Counted from the first letter of the stretch, positions 10,985-21,789 are shown. The stretch: DNA of 64,000 bases from Telopea speciosissima (GCF_018873765.1 NC_057919.1:19136698-19200697); one strand, 5' to 3'. Numbers and translations are program-made. Notes: generated by a model not told the origin, from the letters alone.

Positions 10985-12699
10985 TGTTGGCCAAACAATG
11001 GTCCAGGGATAAAACCATGGTTCCCTAGGGAAACCAATATACAGAAAAATTAGGGTTTTGCACGCCCTGGGTTATCCCATGGTGTCCCATGGGTGCCCTA
11101 TTAGATTTTAGGATTTCCCATGGTCGCCCATGGGAACCCTGGTGCATCCCTATTAGGGTTTCTCTTTCCCTATTGTGTCCCATAAAATTAATTATCACAA
11201 TAGGGACGGAGAAAATCATCTCTAGTCCATCACATGGCAAGAGGGATCCATCCCATACTCGAATGCGCAGTGGAAATTAATTGATTCGAGTTTCTTTCGC
11301 ATCCCATAAATATTAATAATCAATGAACAGAAGGAATTAATAAAGAACTGCTAACCTGGTGAGCCTCAAGTGTTGCTCCTCCAATAGTTAGCGGTTCTTC
11401 CTCCAGCGAGCGTTCCAAGCAAACAGATCTGAACCTCCAATGGTGCTACCAAGGTTCTACACGCCAGTCCCAGATGCCCTCAAACTCCTCAGCACAGATC
11501 TAGGGTTTCAGAAACCCTAACTCTCAAACACAGGTGAGAGAAGCAAGAAGAAGAAGAGAGATCACAAGAGGGAGAGAGAGAAACCAAAAAAGTAGGAGAG
11601 AGAGTGTCTCCTCCAAAAACGTGGAGAGCCGCTCCTCCCTCTTGCGTGTTGGTCCTTTATTTATAATAATAGGGTTTAATTAAATCCTAGATAGATTTAA
11701 TAGAGCCCTAGTGAGAGTCTGACTCTCTCTCTCTCAGTCTGGCAGTTCTGTTTAAACTCAGAGTGCTCCAAAGGTGAAGAAGCAGAATCTAATAGGGAAA
11801 GTTTTAATTAGATTCTTTATTTAATTATTAATGGATAATTACAATTAGCACCAAATCCATTAATTAAATAAAGAACCAATTAAATTAGCAAATTCTAAAT
11901 AACTCCCTATATAATAACAATTATCGTATACAACCCCCCCCCACTAATCAACACCATCATTATGGAATCTACGGCATGTACACATGTGCTGCCAAACCCC
12001 AATCCATAGTACATGTCCATATAAGAGCGTCTGTGCATCTGATCGGGTCCCGCAAAACTCGATTAAACACTTTATTTGAAATAACTATAAATAATGTATC
12101 ATTTTATGTAAAATAAATTTTGCAAAACCATTTCCAAAACAGTATTGGATCCAGATTCTGATCCGACCATGCACAGACAGTCTCTATCTTGGTGTTCCCC
12201 AATCGGACAGTGGTAACCGTGTTGGATAACTCCTTCACTCACAAAGTGTTCACGCATTCCCAGAACACCGGCTTTGACTCGCTTGAGTCTCAGTCATTGA
12301 TGAACCAAAGAATGCGATCACACTTTGGAGTGACAGGGTTCCCTCAGGTACAGGGTGTCGATGACACATGTCTATCCCTTCCTACATCTGGCAGTAATAC
12401 ATGAGGGAATCGACAAAGTAGATTCTTCGCCAATGCACACATCAAACATGTGAGCACTCACATTCGTACCCTGACATCACATGTCTAGGCATACCCAATG
12501 CGACGACCATAGGATAAGGGTGCCCAGCCCAAACCTTAGTCGTGACTACCATTTTAAGTATAACTTACGGACACATAATGCTCAAAAAGTTTATATCGCA
12601 TGTGACAATATTAAACTAAAATGTATAAATGTTCAATACAAAGGTGAACCTAGTTGAACCGGACTGAACTGGGTTTGATGGACACACACTTGTTCAACA
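10985..12699 (-). repeat. complete LTR in inverted orientation, 1715 bp
   Basis: On the minus strand it runs from TGTTGAACAAG (12699) to GGCCAACA (10985), then GTG (10984-10982), which are the three bases that precede the primer-binding site in the element. So the inverted piece is a full LTR plus three internal bases. It contributes the right border of the whole insertion. Confidence 0.88.
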
Positions 12700-12704
12700 G
12701 TTAT

Positions 12705-12891
12705 CATACAGAGCCAAGGGAAGATGAAACAAAGGGCTCATCAACAAGCTACTCAACCCAAATCTTCTTCAAAATCTAAGGAAACGACTTCATCAGGTAA
12801 TGTTGGTAACCTTATTTCCAGCACTAGCAACAGATTTGAAGTGCTTGATAACATGAATTCCTCAATGGAGGTTGAGACTTTAACTGGGTAG
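12705..12891 (+). pseudogene. LINE ORF1, last part after the copia insertion
   Basis: With one copy of the GTTAT duplication removed, codon phase from 3238 continues without a break to the TAG at 12889-12891. The end contains SNRFEVL, a phrase usual near the C-terminus of plant LINE ORF1 (the second LINE here has SNRFAAL). This in-frame continuity shows the copia element landed in an otherwise open ORF1. Confidence 0.85.
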
Positions 12892-12973
12892 CAGGGAAAT
12901 ATTGGTAATTCAGGTATGGAATGGATGTGGGGTCCTTGGTTGATCTCCCCACTACAGTTCCAAACCGTTCTTA

Positions 12974-13492
12974 ATGATTAATTTTGGATCATGGAATATT
13001 AGGGGTCTAAATTCCCCTCAAAAGCAGGCTGCAGTTCGTAGCTGGATTTTTTTATTGCAAATTAGATATTTGTGCTCTTATTGAAACTAGAGTTAAACAA
13101 GATAATGCCAAGGATGTCCCCCCAATCTCTGTCATTAACCATGAATTGGAAGCTATACTTATTGGTCTGGAAGAGCTGCTTAAGAGAGGTTTTGAATATG
13201 TAAATATACAGTCTGACTCTAGAAGTGCTATTGACTTCATCAAAGGCTCTAAGTCACCCCCTTGGCAATGTTGGTGGATCATTGTCTATATCAAGAAGTA
13301 CCTTGGTAAGTTCAGAAGTGTCACTCTCAAGCATATATATAGGGAGTCTAATCAAGTGCCTGATCATCTCTCCAAGTTGAAGTCATCTATTGGCAAGGAG
13401 GAATTCTCTTTTGAGTCTTTTCCCTCTAAGATCCAAGCCTGTATGGTTCGGGATTTCAGGGGATGTGGATATGCTCGTCTAAAATGTAATTA
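12974..13492 (+). pseudogene. LINE ORF2 remnant: endonuclease start fused to RNase H
   Basis: ATG at 12974 opens INFGSWNIRGLNSPQKQA, the start of the APE-type endonuclease of plant L1 LINEs. A frameshift near 13060 leads to CALIETRVKQDNA (about 13070-13108). The sequence then jumps to the C-terminal RNase H-like part (13146-13492; SDSRSAIDFIKG, YIRESNQVPDHLSK-like). Roughly a thousand codons, including the whole reverse transcriptase, are absent. Non-functional. Confidence 0.8.
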
Positions 13493-13620
13493 AGAGATCT
13501 CCTTTTGTTTTGTGAAGGCCTGTTGTTTTGGCCTTCCTTTTTTTTCTTCTCTCTTTCCCTCTCTGTTATTTTATTTAATATAAAGCTTTCCTTTTCCAAA
13601 AAAAAAAATATAACTATATA

Positions 13621-13744
13621 TTAACAAAACATACACGTATATCATTAAATGAATAAATAATAGCATATAGATTATTTATTAGAAAAGAAACCTTATATTA
13701 TGTTTATTAAGATAAACATAATTTAATAATTAAAATAAAAACTC
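13621..13744. other. short AT-rich spacer
   Basis: AT-rich, no gene seen. Its last nine bases, TAAAAACTC (13736-13744), are the left target duplication of the next element. Confidence 0.6.
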
Positions 13745-14068
13745 GGGTAAATTACACATCATCCCCTGGTTTTCAAATGAAACTCAAATCACCCTGGTCC
13801 CCTCTGCAACAACAGTGTTAACTTAAGTCAAACCAAAAAGTTAAATGAGAGAAGTTTGCGTGGGTAGAATATTCCCAATCGTTCATGGGGGATTAGTTGC
13901 AGAGCACTCTGGTTGTTGCTTACAAATTTTCTTTTGTTCTTTGTTCATGGTCACCGGGCCAACAACGTCGATGGCCCATGATGCAAGGTCCCCTCTACTG
14001 CTACTGATGGCAATAGGCAGCGAGGGACAACGCAGCGATCGTGGGTGAGTTTGTTTCCATGAGGAAAA

Positions 14069-15499
14069 GTGAGGGTTGGAGGGGGTAATCTCCCATTTGT
14101 CGAGCCTGAGATTGTTAATGGCAAGAGGGTGGCCAAATACACTGTAGAGGATTTGATGGATGAGACTGATCGATGGGAGTCTGCTTTGGTAGGGTACGTC
14201 TTTGGTCCCAAACCAACTTTCTCTGCCGTGAAACGATTTGTCACTGAGAAGTGGAGCCATGTGGGGGCTGTAGAAGTGTTTGGTCTTGAGAGTGGCATAT
14301 TCATCTTTGATTTTCAGGGCGTCGATCTCAGCCGACAGATCTTAGATGAAGGGCCTTGGAATCTTGGTTCAAGACCTTTGGTTTTGAGACCGTGGTCACC
14401 TGCGGTATCCCTCTCCAAAAGAGAGGAGTCTGAATTGCCATTGTGGGTGAGATTGTACGGGCTTAACCTACATTACTGGGGTTCCCGTTCGCTGGGGCAA
14501 ATTGTAAGTGTTCTTGGCCGGCCCATTTGTGTTGATAGCAAGACTTTGCACTGTGAACGATTATCTTTTGCTAGATTCTGTGTTAACATTAAAGCTGAGG
14601 ATGGTCTTCCTACTACAATTCCAATAGCATTAGAGGATGGCACTGTAATTGAACAGTTTGTTCATTACGATTGGAGGCCTCCTTTGTATTCATTTTGCTG
14701 TGTTTTTTGTCATTTAGAGAAAGAGTGCAATGTTGCTGCTATTTCACATGCAGATCCTATGGAGGTTTCGAACCATGAAGACATGCAAGTGGAGGAGCCG
14801 TGGGTTACTCCTAGCCGTCATCGGTCTCGTAACAAACGCCCTCTCCCATCAGATGCGAACGCGACTGCTGTAGGCGTCCAAGCGTCGGCGATGCATTCTA
14901 ATCGGGGAAATTCATCAGTTCCGACAGCGTTAGAGAAGGTGGTTCCTTCAAGCATGTTGCATGGGGAAGTTGGTGTTGCGCCACGTGGTGGTAAGGGGAA
15001 GATGGTAGTTAATGCTGAAGTGGATATCAAAACTTCTTCTCAACCACCCAGAGTGCTTGATAAGAATGTTTTGAAAATTAAACCTGTAACCACCAAGTCG
15101 ACAAGTACTTTAGTTGTTACAAGTAACTGCAAACAATTGAACCAGGGTCCAACTAATGGTTCGGCTTTGGTGGTTGGTTCATCGGTTTCTCCAGCGCCAA
15201 GTGATGGGTCTGCCTTTGTTAAACGAGTGATCCCTCCTACTCACGTTGAACCTGTGCTGGACACTTTGCCTCTACATACAGATGGAAGGGAAGGGGATAC
15301 TGCTGAAAGGAAAGGGGTTTCGGAACAGCCGGAACCTGTAGTTCAGAGAGGTGAGATGTAGATGGATGCTCCACTCTCTTCAAATCGGTTTGCGGCTTTG
15401 GTTCTAGCGGAGATAGCTGAGTGTGTTGTTGGTGGAGAGGTTGAAGTTCCCACTGTTAGAGTACGCGATAGAAGTCCGAGTCAGAGCGGCTCGTTGTGA
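14069..15499 (+). pseudogene. LINE ORF1 (DUF4283) with a premature stop
   Basis: Residues about 20-130 form a DUF4283 domain (GVDLSRQILDEGPWNLG, LPLWVRLYGL), followed by ERLSFARFCVNI and HYDWRPPLYSFCCVFCH. The CCHC knuckle is damaged: the first Cys is Tyr (TAT) and the Gly before His is Cys. TAG at 15359-15361 ends the long frame, but the same frame continues to TGA 15497-15499 and contains SNRFAALV, the usual ORF1 C-terminal phrase. So TAG is probably a secondary nonsense change. Confidence 0.85.
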
Positions 15500-15522
15500 C
15501 GCTCTTCCTAGCCTAAATCCTC

Positions 15523-15756
15523 GTGATTAGGTTCGGTGCATGGAATATCAGGGGGATGAATGCCCCCGATAAGAGGCGAGCATTATTGGTTTGGGCTTCT
15601 AGCAATCATTTAGGTTTTTTTTGGTATTTTGGAGACTCGTGTGCGCTCTTGGCTAGGTTTTTGCACTCCACACAGGAGTTATCTTTTTGTATTGACTCTG
15701 TTCCCACAACACTTTCTCTACTACTGCATAATGATGCAGGGGAAAGAAATATCTAA
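15523..15756 (+). pseudogene. LINE ORF2 remnant: endonuclease start joined to C-terminus
   Basis: Opens with IRFGAWNIRGMNAPDKRRAL, the start of the LINE endonuclease; the expected ATG reads GTG. After about 30 residues it switches to a short segment WYFGDSCALLARFLHSTQEL ending at TAA, which looks like the extreme C-terminus of ORF2. Everything between is missing. Confidence 0.7.
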
Positions 15757-16371
15757 GAATGTAATTCTCTACTGGTAATTTATAATATATAAGTTCCCTT
15801 TTAATCAAAAAAAAAAAAAAAGTTAAATGAGAAATTTAACTTCTAATTTGATTATTTTTTTTTTCACTTTTCACTTTTCATCTCACTCCTCTTTCACGAT
15901 AATCTCTCCCACTCTCAAAGAAGTCACCGGAGATGGAGATGCTGTCGTTTGTGCTGTGAGCGCAAGGAGAAACCAGAGAAGCCGCCGGAGATGGAGATGT
16001 CCGGGCCAAACATCGGAGAAGTCCCCGGCGATGAACTCGTCTTCCCCTTCCCTCCTGACCTTTCTGTTACCGATTTGTTTTGCTGTTCTGACATAAAAAT
16101 CCAGATCTGCAATTGATACTGGTGTCTCTTCCCCCCCTCCCCAGTTCCTTTTTTGTTCTTACTTTCTATTGCGTTGTTCTCTCATCCTTCATCTTGGCTT
16201 ATTTTATATATGCAATTCTATTTCAGAATCTGACTTCTGATTTAATATTCAGATCTGAACCTTTTTTCTCTATTTATTCTCAGATCTGGTTGTAATTTTG
16301 GAATCGAATTTTAATTCTAAGTTTAAAAACTCTCCTTTCTGTGTATTGAACCCTTTTCTCTAAATTTGAAA

Positions 16372-16728
16372 ATGGAGCTTAGAAATCCGCAGAGAACTAA
16401 AGAAAACAAAAACCCAAAATATAGGTTTGATGAGTATGTGAGAAACACAATGTTGAGGATGAAGATGGACGGTGAGGTGGGTTTGATCGTGAAGAGATTA
16501 GCGTGGAAATTCAGAGGGAACGAGAGATTTGCAGTTGGTGGATCGGAAATGGAGTTTTATTGGGATGTGTTCAATTGGGTTGCAGGGTCTGGTGGGCATG
16601 GAGTTTCCGTGTTTCAGGTAGGGGATGGTGGGGTTTGGCCTGAGATGGAGGACCCAGAGAAGAGATTCATGAGGAAAAGCTTATCGTTGTCTCTGACGAC
16701 TCTTCTGAAACGCGGTGGTGGTTGTTAA
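16372..16728 (+). pseudogene. captured DUF868 gene fragment
   Basis: The frame VKRLAWKFRGNERFAVGG, then WDVFNWV, GHGVSVFQVGDGGVWPEM, EKRFMRKSLSLS matches the second half of plant DUF868 proteins (function unknown, about 300 residues when complete). The N-terminal half is absent and the end is disrupted (LTTLLKRGGGC-stop). It lies within transposon terminal repeats, so it is read as host sequence captured by a Pack-MULE. The first 30 residues from ATG 16372 are lysine-rich and may not be DUF868. Confidence 0.75.
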
Positions 16729-17254
16729 AACCCTAAATAGGTTTCTATTCTTCTTTGAGAGAGAGAGAGAGGTGCAAGAACCGGTAGCGATGGGTTTGGG
16801 TTGCTTTTTGCAAGTTGGATCCATGGTTGATGCAAGAAGAGGGGGAAGAGCTGCAAATACCAGTGGCGGTGGATTGCAGGTCATATGAGGAATATGACTG
16901 ATTTTGGGGTTTTTAGTTTCAAGGGTAAAATTGTAAATCAACAATGGTCAAGGGTAATTTAGAAATTTAAATTTATTTAACTAGCTGACATCATCACTTA
17001 ATAGCATAAAACTAACAGTAGGGACTAATTTATTATATTGGGGTCCAATACAGGGGTGATTTGAGTATTTTAAAAAATCATGGGTGATTTGAGTTTTGTT
17101 TGAAAATGGGGTAATGTGTAATTTACCCTAAAAACTAATATATAATCTCTTATAAAACCATGAAAATACCACAAAATATGGACAAAATAAATATTTTTTA
17201 TAAGAATATGAAAGTGATATAAAACAACAGTGCAACTCGATGTTTCTAATTTAA

Positions 17255-17392
17255 GGCCGCATTTGGTATGTATTCTTGGAATGCATTTTAAGTTGATTGC
17301 GTTTTCTCGGATGATAAAAATAGTTGTTTTTATCATCCAAGAATACGAAATCGACATAGAACGCATTCAAAAAATGCATACCAAACATAGCT
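17255..17392. mobile_element. Tourist/PIF-Harbinger-like MITE
   Basis: A 138-bp element with ends GGCCGCATTTGGTATG and, reversed, AGCTATGTTTGGTATGCA; the two halves pair through most of their length. TAA borders both ends (17252-17254, 17393-17395), fitting the 3-bp duplication of this superfamily. Confidence 0.65.
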
Positions 17393-17471
17393 TAAATATC
17401 ACTTAAGTTGATGTCTATTCCAAATGGATGATTTTTGACTTGACTTCTGTGTTTATAGCTTTTTAATTTAA

Positions 17472-18300
17472 TGGAAAAAGATCTCCACTTGGTGGTGTTT
17501 CCTACATCATCTCACAGGACACCATGAGATGACGTCTCTGCCTAAGGGTGCCAAAATCAAACCGAACCGAGACGTTTACACCGAAACCGTGAAATCGTTT
17601 ATTAAGTGGTTCGGTTTTGGTTTTGAAAATTGGGACCGTTTAGTTAAATGGTTTAAACTTAATTGACCGTCTAAGAAACCATTTAAATCGAAAACAAATA
17701 TTAGTAATATGTAATGACAATAATCAACCATCAGTACCTTAATATACTAGGTTGTTGCAAAATTTGAAAACAATGAGACTCAAACATGGATTGGTAGAAG
17801 TATATATGTGAAATTTGTAATAAAATTATTGGGTTGAATTCATTCAAATACATTAGTATAATAATATTCAATGTTTCTATGAATATTATGGCTTTTCTAT
17901 CAATTATAATCATATCCTTTACAATGTGACTTGTTGAGTACATCCAACAAGCATTAAATTTGGTATAAAACAGGCAAATCGTTTAGGAGCCAAATATCTA
18001 AAACTGTGACCAAAACCATTTAGGGACGATAAACCGAAACCGTTTAAAAATCGAGAAACAAAAACCATTTAGTAAATGGTTTTGGTTTCAATAAGTGCAA
18101 CGTTTAATAAACGGTTTGGTTATGGTGTCACCTAAAAATCCTTGCACCGAACTATTTAACACACTTACCTCTGTCCCTTGGGTAGATACCCAGGCGTGCT
18201 CAACCATTGGCCTAAGCACTTGTGTATCATGTTTGACCAAAATATGTTTTGACTTGACTGTTATGTTTAACAGCTATAAACAAATAAATTAAATAGTAAC
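17472..18300. repeat. MITE copy (family of 37276-37442) split by a hAT-like element
   Basis: 17472-17542 (GGAAAAAGATCTCCACTTGG...) matches the reverse of the 37380-37442 end. The match resumes at about 18167 (CTCTGTCCCTTGGGTAGATACCCAGG). Between them sits the element at 17543-18134. CTCTGCC before and CTCTGTCC after could be an imperfect target duplication. Confidence 0.5.
17543..18134. mobile_element. hAT-like non-autonomous element rich in AAACCGTTTA words
   Basis: Left end TAAGGGTGCCAAAATCAAACC, right end reversed TTAGGTGACACCATAACCAAACC: related imperfect terminal repeats of the AGGGTGTCAA hAT type. The interior repeats words such as AAACCGTTT and GGTTTCGG. No transposase. Confidence 0.5.
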
Positions 18301-18301
18301 T

Positions 18302-18455
18302 TTGGGCAAGAGATCTTTGCTTGATTGCATGGTCTCTACACCAGCGGCTGAGCCAATGGGAGAGCTTGTCTCGATATCCATCCAGGGGCAAGGACGTGAT
18401 GCATGGTGCCCTGTGAGAGAGGGCGTGATAAAGCTGGGATCTTTTTTACCAATAA
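18302..18455. repeat. MITE-like repeat, same family as 37276-37442
   Basis: Starts GGGCAAGAGATCTTTGCTTG and shares its start, its middle (GAGAGGGCGT) and GGATCTTTTTTACC end with the copy at 37276. Confidence 0.5.
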
Positions 18456-19002
18456 CTTTTAAGGAAAAAAAATGTAACCAGACTCTGTAACGTATGCTAA
18501 CACCTCCTTATGTTTATCTATATCGTCTCTCCTATGCAATGATATATTTGCTCCCTATTATAGGAGACGCTAGCGCATTTGAGGGTAGTTTGATTAGGAA
18601 AACTTTTCGTTTTATACAAAACAAGCAAGTAGTCAGACTTTTTCACATGGGTTGTTGAGGCGGCAACCATCAATTCAAGAATTAATAATCGAGAATCGGA
18701 TTGGTGAATCTGTCGAGTGTCGATTTGGGTCTGAATTAGCCGATCTCGATCGGAATTGGCCATGATTAATCTCAATTATGGATATTGACCGATTTATTAT
18801 AACACACCCTAGAATTGGTGAATTTACTGATCTAAGAGCCAATTTTAGGGTTTCTGGGACCGATTCCGACCGTTTCTAATGACAAATACGGGTTCGGTCC
18901 CCTATTCCTTGTTTTAAAAAGTTGACGGTGGCTCAATGCCCTAGCTAAACTGGCATTTGATCAACTGTGAAGTGCACGCTTGGAAATTCGCTCAATTTTT
19001 TA
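18456..19002. other. intergenic, no gene seen
   Basis: About 18690-18910 contains degenerate CCGATTCCGACC / GATCTCGATCGG words, perhaps an old DNA-element remnant. Nothing coding. Confidence 0.5.
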
Positions 19003-19272
19003 TAGGGATACAAATGAATAGCCGAAATCTATTTCCGTATCCGTGTCTGTATCCATTTAGCACTATCCAAATTCGTCTGAAAGCTAAACGGATATGGATA
19101 CGGATAGGTAATAGCTATCCGAAAAAGCTATATTTATATGTAAATGGATAAAATATCCGATCGTATCCGTGTCCATATCTGTTTAGCACTATCCGAATCC
19201 GTTCAAAAATTAATCGGATGCAGATGCGGATATAACACTATCCGAGCCGAATCCGATCCGTTTACATTCTTA
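19003..19272 (-). mobile_element. hAT-type MITE (GGATACGGAT family), copy 1
   Basis: 270 bp with ends TAGGGATACAAATG and, reversed, TAAGAATGTAAACG. Flanking 8-mers ATTTTTTA (18995-19002) and GTTTTTTA (19273-19280) match 7 of 8, as for hAT. The interior is built of GGATACGGAT / ATCCGTATCC words. Its reverse complement aligns end to end with 35722-35991. Confidence 0.7.
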
Positions 19273-19341
19273 GTTTTTTACCTGCGACTCCTATTGACGT
19301 CCATTTTTTTGGTGAAACTGTAGGGAGGGAGAGAGAGAGCT

Positions 19342-20571
19342 TTGTCCTTTGGTTCTTCTACTGTTCACATTCACTCTTTGTTTGCTTCTAGATTACCTCG
19401 AGTGGTTCAATCTCTACTCATTTCGTTTTCTTCGTCAGTTCGAGGTGATTTTCGTCCCCATCAACTGCCATTTCGTATTCAAAACTTCTCTGCGAGTTCT
19501 CCTATTGACTCATATCGGAATTTGTGTTGGTCCCTGTTTTGATTCATTCAGGTTCTCCCTCCAGCTTAACACTTGAGAGAAAGCGTTCTTCGTTCGCACA
19601 GACAGCGGCTGTCCGACATTTCATTGGGTCCCTGACCAGAACTGAGGGTCTTCGCTTTGCTGTGGTGAGTTCTCCCTTTGGATTTTAGTTATCTCTGTGA
19701 CGCGCTTTGGTGATTTGAGGATTCAAATCTATCAAATGTTAGGAAAGAACAATCAGGAACATTATATATATTTTTTTGTTTTGCAGATTAAAATTAATAT
19801 TTTAAGGCTTAGTTCCTGTTTCCTAGGAACTTGGGCTATTCCTCCCGCTTAGTTTATGGGTTCTGAACTACTCCGACGTTGTCATTTGGGTCCTGATGAC
19901 TGGGTACTATTCTCAGTTAAAATCTAGAATCTGGTTATTTTGCTTACGGGAGCATCATTTCATTGAGAGTTTTGCTTCATTTTTTCGTACTGTACTTCCT
20001 AGTTTTCTGGTTATGAATTTTGCAGGATTCATACATTACTTCAGGTTATGCTAGAGGTTTAGCGTTTTTATTTCCTCTTTTTAGTTTTAAGTATGTTTTA
20101 GAATTTTGCTTCATAGGTCACGTAAATAGAATTCTGAGCTGGCTTTGAAGTAGTTATTATTTTATACGAATAAAGATTTGCACATTGATCCTTGTTCAAA
20201 AAAATGCTGAAGCGAAATGTTCTGCGAAGTTGAGCAATTTCTTTTTTCTAGATTTATATGGCTCAGGGTAGAGCAGGTAGACCAAGATTTTATTGTGAGT
20301 TTTTCGCTTACTCAAGTGTTTGCCTAGGATAGAGATCTGGACTTCTGCCTCCTCCACGACACCTGTATCTTTCTATTATTAATACTTTTTAGAGGAATCC
20401 TTTGTAATTTTTCTACTTCTTAATCATTGTCTGCCCAATTTTGTAATGAATCTCTTTTGTTTTTATGTTTCAAAGGTCGTAGCACGGTTTAATGAGGTTG
20501 TAACAAAACTACTGCTGGAGGGAGCTTTGGTGATTTTCAAGAGATATTCAGTTAGAGAAGAAGACATTGAT
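19342..20571 (+). pseudogene. 6,7-dimethyl-8-ribityllumazine synthase, 5' exons only, decayed
   Basis: Lumazine synthase makes the penultimate riboflavin intermediate in plastids. Exon 1 (about 19342-19664) holds a Ser-rich transit-peptide-like start, then LERKRSSFAQTAAVRHF, IGSLTRTEGLRFAV, which matches the plant enzyme. It ends in the donor GTGAGT. Exon 2 (20476-20571) follows an AAAG acceptor and reads [16 protein letters not shown], then [12 protein letters not shown] before donor GTATGT. Problems: the likely start codon reads TTG (19342); a frameshift near 19540 separates the transit peptide from the mature part; the exon with the WVPGSFEI motif and all later ones were not found downstream in the window. 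Confidence 0.8.
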
Positions 20572-21789
20572 GTATGTGATCGACTTGGAAACTCTTAGCA
20601 GTAAGTAACTTGTATTTCAAACATCTACCTTCAGAGAAATGTGTTCTGGTGACAATTTTATACAGGGCAGGACTATGGTCTTAAGTAAAGGAATGAGTGT
20701 AATGCGGTTGTGTACTATTTTGTCAACTTAACCTGCAGATAACATTAACGATATCACCATAGCAAAATAAATAATGATACAGCAACAGCAACAAAGGAGC
20801 AACGAAAAAAACAGAAGACTTAATAGAAGTCTCCCACGCTTGGAGAGTTCTAATTTCGTAATTGGCTTTCACCTATTTTATAAATACAAGCATGGGGTTA
20901 TCTCCTCCCATCGATTTTAGCTATTGTTTAATTGAATGTTTCTGTTAGGTGGTGATGCTAAGAGTAGCTCTTGTGGTGAAGTAAGTGCAACCCAAGGTGG
21001 TGAATCCTTGGATTGGGACGGTGGTGAAGCCCAACCACAGGCCATAGGTGGTGAAGGGTGAAGCCTTTGATCATGTCATGTTCTTCTTCTTCTTTCTATT
21101 GCACTGTTGTCAGTTCCAGCAGGTAAGCTCCTCCTACCGTGGGCTTCCATTGGTGAGTTCTGTTTTTTTTTTGGTTTTTGTTTTGTGTTTTATTTACTCC
21201 CCTTCATTCCTAACTCCTCTGTTTCAGGTCATGCGATAGGAGCTGTTCTTCCTTTCTTCTTCTAAACTCCAGTCTTCAATATCAGACCATCTAGCCATCA
21301 GTTGTGGCAGGAATTTGGATATGTTCTTCCCTCCTCTTCTACTCCATTTGATCCTAGTTTGAGATGGGACTGGTGGTGGAGTTATACCCTTCCTCCTAAC
21401 TTTCTATTTTCTGGTTTTCTCTTAGTTTTGTTTTCTATACATGCTTGTTTTTGTTAATCTAACCATTATCTTACACAACATCCAAACACACATCTCATTG
21501 AGGGATGAATAGGAAAGAGAAGGAAGGATTGGAATGAAAGGAAGAATGGAAGGAAACTAAGAAATCAATGAGAGATCCATTTCATTGAGAAAGGGAGAAG
21601 AGAGAGAGGAAGAAAGAGGAACGAGAGCAGGAATGGAAGAAAGATAATGAGCGATAATGAGATATACATCTCACTGAGGAGGAAGGGTGAAGGAGAGGTA
21701 TGAATGGAATAGATAGATAGATAGCATAAGAACTAAAGACCAAAAAAGAAAGAAAAATATCACAGAAACATACACAAAATTAGAGATAG
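20572..21789. other. intron-like or intergenic sequence, no gene seen
   Basis: Follows the GTATGT donor of the lumazine synthase remnant. 20941-21060 repeats GTGGTGAAG-type words; 21510-21730 is purine-rich with GGAAGGA repeats. The missing exons were looked for and not found. Confidence 0.5.

Larger units (their letters stand above)
3241..12699 (+). mobile_element. rearranged Angela/BARE-type Ty1-copia retrotransposon with three LTR segments
   Basis: Order: 5'-truncated left LTR (3241-4577), primer-binding site, long leader, gag-pol, polypurine tract, partial right LTR (10401-10981), then a complete LTR in inverted orientation (10985-12699). The whole block is flanked by a 5-bp duplication GTTAT (3236-3240, 12700-12704) inside the LINE ORF1. 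Integrase and RT sequence resemble the BARE-1/Angela lineage, which also has LTRs of about 1.7 kb. The coding region has frameshifts and stops, so it is inactive. Confidence 0.88.
2741..13611 (+). mobile_element. 5'-truncated L1-type LINE, interrupted by a copia element and internally deleted
   Basis: The LINE begins inside ORF1 at 2741, ends with an A tail (13598-13608), and has the 9-bp target duplication AACTATATA at 2732-2740 and 13612-13620. Without the 9.46-kb copia insertion (3241-12699) the LINE is only about 1.4 kb: the second half of ORF1, the first part of the ORF2 endonuclease, then the RNase H region and 3' end. The reverse transcriptase is missing, so it cannot move on its own. 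Confidence 0.85.
13851..15820 (+). mobile_element. second L1-type LINE, internally deleted, inside the MULE
   Basis: Target duplication AAAAGTTAAATGAGA lies just before 13851 and after the A tail (about 15807-15821). ORF1 is nearly complete, ORF2 is reduced to its first ~25 codons joined to its last ~50. The element therefore lacks reverse transcriptase. It inserted after the MULE-like element was in place, because it splits the left terminal region from the rest. Confidence 0.85.
13745..17128. mobile_element. Pack-MULE-like DNA transposon carrying a DUF868 fragment
   Basis: Terminal inverted repeats of about 50 bp: left GGGTAAATTACACATCATC, right (reverse) GGGTAAATTACACATTACC, continuing through AAACTCAAATCACCC. 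Flanking 9-mers TAAAAACTC (13736-13744) and TAAAAACTA (17129-17137) match 8 of 9, as expected for a Mutator-like element (an 8-bp hAT duplication is possible). Subterminal GACATCATCAC and CTAACAGTAGGGA motifs recur in other elements of this window. No transposase. Interior: a LINE insertion (13851-15820) and a piece of host gene (16372-16728). Confidence 0.75.
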
